Source of the DNA: an uncultured Desulfuromonas sp.
GTDB taxonomy: Bacteria > Desulfobacterota > Desulfuromonadia > Desulfuromonadales > Desulfuromonadaceae
Assembly (NCBI RefSeq): GCF_963678835.1
Contig: NZ_OY787469.1
Location: 3,596,001-3,660,000, forward strand
Direction of reading: 5' to 3'
DNA: 64,000 bases
Translations under genes and position numbers: made by a program
Notes under the pieces: generated by a model
What the model was told of the DNA's origin: nothing
The model's input: the letters and a program-made list of their open reading frames with translations, nothing else
Databases searched by the model: none
Shown here: piece by piece, positions 62,460 through 64,000 of the stretch
Position numbering within the stretch: the first letter of the stretch is position 1
Layout: each line of letters begins with the position of its first letter

Positions 62460-63455
62460 ATGGCAGAACTGACTAAAAAAGATTTCGCCTCCGCTGCTGA
62501 GGTTAAGTGGTGCCCGGGTTGTGGTGACTACGCCATTATGAACGCTGTCCGCGCGGGCATGGTTGCCGCTGGCAAGCCCCGCGACGAAGTGGCTATCGTT
62601 TCCGGTATCGGTTGCTCCAGCCGTTTCCCTTACTACATGGAAACTTATGGTCTGCACACCATCCACGGTCGTGCCGCTGCCATCGCTTCCGGTGTTAAAG
62701 TTGGCAACCCTAAGCTCGACGTCTGGGTTATTTCCGGTGACGGTGACTCCACCGCAATCGGCGGTAACCACTTCATGCACGCAATTCGTCGTAACATCAA
62801 CCTGAATTACGTCATGATCAACAACAAGATCTACGGCCTGACCAAAGGTCAATACTCTCCGACTTCGGAGATGGGCCAGATCTCAAAAACCACGCCTTAC
62901 GGTGTTATCGATTACCCGATGACTCCTCTGAAAGTGGCAATGGGTCTTGGTGCAACGTTTGTTGCCCGTGGCCTGGACGCTCAAATGAAGCTGTCTGAAG
63001 AGATCTGCAAACGTGGCGCAATGCACAAAGGTTTCAGCATGATGGAAATCTTTGCCAACTGCATCATCTACAATGATGGCGCACACAGCAAACTGACAGA
63101 CAAAGAAACCGGTGCTGACTTCTACATCATCCTTAAAGATGGTGAAAAAATGATCTTTGGTACAGAGAGCCAGTACTGCCTGGTTCAAGATGGCTTCAAG
63201 ATCAAAGCAGCCAAAGTGGCTGACGTTGCTGAATCCGACATTCTGGTTCACGACGAGAAAAACGCTGAAGTTGCTGCACTGCTGGCGACCATGCGTCCCG
63301 ATGCTAACCTGCCTCTGGCACTGGGCATCATCTTTGCTGACGACAGCAAAAAGACCTACGACGACATGGTTTACGAGCAAGTTGCTGGTGTTAAAGCCAA
63401 GCGCGGCCGCACGGTTGACCAAGTTATGCAAGAAGGTCACACCTGGACGGTTTAA
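62460..63455 (+). CDS. korB: 2-oxoglutarate:ferredoxin oxidoreductase, beta subunit
   Basis: A 331-residue thiamine-diphosphate and iron-sulfur subunit partner of KorA. Cysteines for the 4Fe-4S cluster include KWCPGCGDY and GIGCSSRF; the thiamine-diphosphate/Mg motif is ISGDGDSTAIGG with NNKIYGLTKGQ. It begins 3 bases after korA with GGAG and is followed by a terminator, so the operon is korAB. Confidence 0.95.
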   Translation: MAELTKKDFASAAEVKWCPGCGDYAIMNAVRAGMVAAGKPRDEVAIVSGIGCSSRFPYYMETYGLHTIHGRAAAIASGVKVGNPKLDVWVISGDGDSTAIGGNHFMHAIRRNINLNYVMINNKIYGLTKGQYSPTSEMGQISKTTPYGVIDYPMTPLKVAMGLGATFVARGLDAQMKLSEEICKRGAMHKGFSMMEIFANCIIYNDGAHSKLTDKETGADFYIILKDGEKMIFGTESQYCLVQDGFKIKAAKVADVAESDILVHDEKNAEVAALLATMRPDANLPLALGIIFADDSKKTYDDMVYEQVAGVKAKRGRTVDQVMQEGHTWTV

Positions 63456-63485
63456 TCACCGCTCCACCTGTAACACGCACAACCC

Positions 63486-63516
63486 GCCCGGAGGATTCAC
63501 ATCCTCCGGGCCGTTT
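63486..63516 (+). terminator. Terminator of korAB
   Basis: GCCCGGAGGAT (63486-63496) pairs with ATCCTCCGGGC (63501-63511), then CGTTTT. The rest of the gap to 63765 holds no ORF and no confident promoter. Confidence 0.8.
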
Positions 63517-63765
63517 TAACATATATCCATGGAAGATTGCTGGACATGTCAGGCTTCTGGGATGTTTGACGGCATTTTTGCCAGCCCCATGAACCCTACC
63601 TGTCCCTGCACACTCACCAACGACTCATCTTGCAGTATCGCTTGATAATTTATGGCGATGCTTATACAGCGCTCATCCGATAATGGTTTATTTCGGTGAG
63701 CATATGCTGAGTTACTGCACGTAATAGAGATTGAGCGTTACGGTATTCACCACTAAGGAGAGATC

Positions 63766-64000
63766 ATGTCCACGATTATCTGGTCAGAAATTGATGAAGC
63801 ACCGGCATTAGCAACGTATGCATTGCTGCCTATCGTCCAAAAGTTCCTCAAAGGGTCAGGTGTTGATGTTGAAACACGCGACATCTCCCTTTCTGGGCGT
63901 ATTCTTGCTAATTTCCCCGAAAAGCTGAAAGATGAGCAAAAAGTTGCTGACTACTTGGCGCAATTGGGTGAGCTAACTCAGGATCCTTCGGCAAACATCA
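63766..64000 (+). CDS. icd: Monomeric NADP-dependent isocitrate dehydrogenase, 3' end outside window
   Basis: The first 78 codons show the monomeric (type II) isocitrate dehydrogenase N-terminus: [33 protein letters not shown] and the [12 protein letters not shown] segment. Full enzymes of this type are about 740 residues. It converts isocitrate to 2-oxoglutarate, the substrate of KorAB just upstream. ATG 63766 has AAGGAG 6 bases before. Confidence 0.9.
   Translation, partial: MSTIIWSEIDEAPALATYALLPIVQKFLKGSGVDVETRDISLSGRILANFPEKLKDEQKVADYLAQLGELTQDPSANI

Overview
The window looks like chromosome from an anaerobic, acetate-oxidising member of the Desulfuromonadales (Desulfuromonas/Geobacter type). 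This is inferred from gene content, not from a marker gene. The evidence is a malate dehydrogenase / 2-oxoglutarate:ferredoxin oxidoreductase / monomeric isocitrate dehydrogenase cluster, a rubrerythrin, a class II DAHP synthase, sigma-54 activators and a large Cache-type chemoreceptor. No rRNA or CRISPR array was seen.

Layout. 1-2.0 kb: the 3' part of a UvrD/Rep helicase. 2.3-8.0 kb (minus strand): an RND efflux operon (TolC, adaptor, pump). 8.5-13.0 kb: a VIT/von Willebrand surface protein with a GlyGly-CTERM-like tail and its rhombosortase, divergent from a sigma-54 activator, with a good -24/-12 promoter between them. 13.3-16.5 kb: dbpA and a secreted phospholipase D-like protein. 16.9-18.6 kb: a compact operon of two YbjQ-family proteins and an M48 protease. 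18.6-20.15 kb: an IS110-family (IS1111-type) element with a candidate bridge-RNA region. 20.6-25.4 kb: a chemoreceptor, rubrerythrin and DAHP synthase. 25.7-31 kb: a second sigma-54-type activator (GAFTDA instead of GAFTGA), a large lipoprotein ORF split by an in-frame amber codon, an IS200 element and a secreted orphan. 31.1-32.3 kb: a NupC transporter.

32.43-42.3 kb is an integrative element in the 3' half of a tRNA-Ala(GGC) gene, flanked by 49-bp direct repeats. It carries a tyrosine integrase with repeated 12-bp putative arm sites, a HigBA-like toxin/antitoxin pair, a Fic protein, A/T-rich orphan genes, an AlpA-like protein, a Toprim primase and a DUF927 helicase. A nested palindrome array that may be the element's origin lies just after the helicase.

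42.4-64 kb is core chromosome. It holds an NCS2 purine permease, purC and ppiD (minus strand), then mreBCD-mrdA-rodA (cell elongation), comEC, hisS, aspS, a LysM lipoprotein, mdh, korAB and the start of icd. The promoter regions of mdh and korA share TGTATAC-type palindromes overlapping the likely -10 boxes, which suggests one common TCA-cycle regulator.
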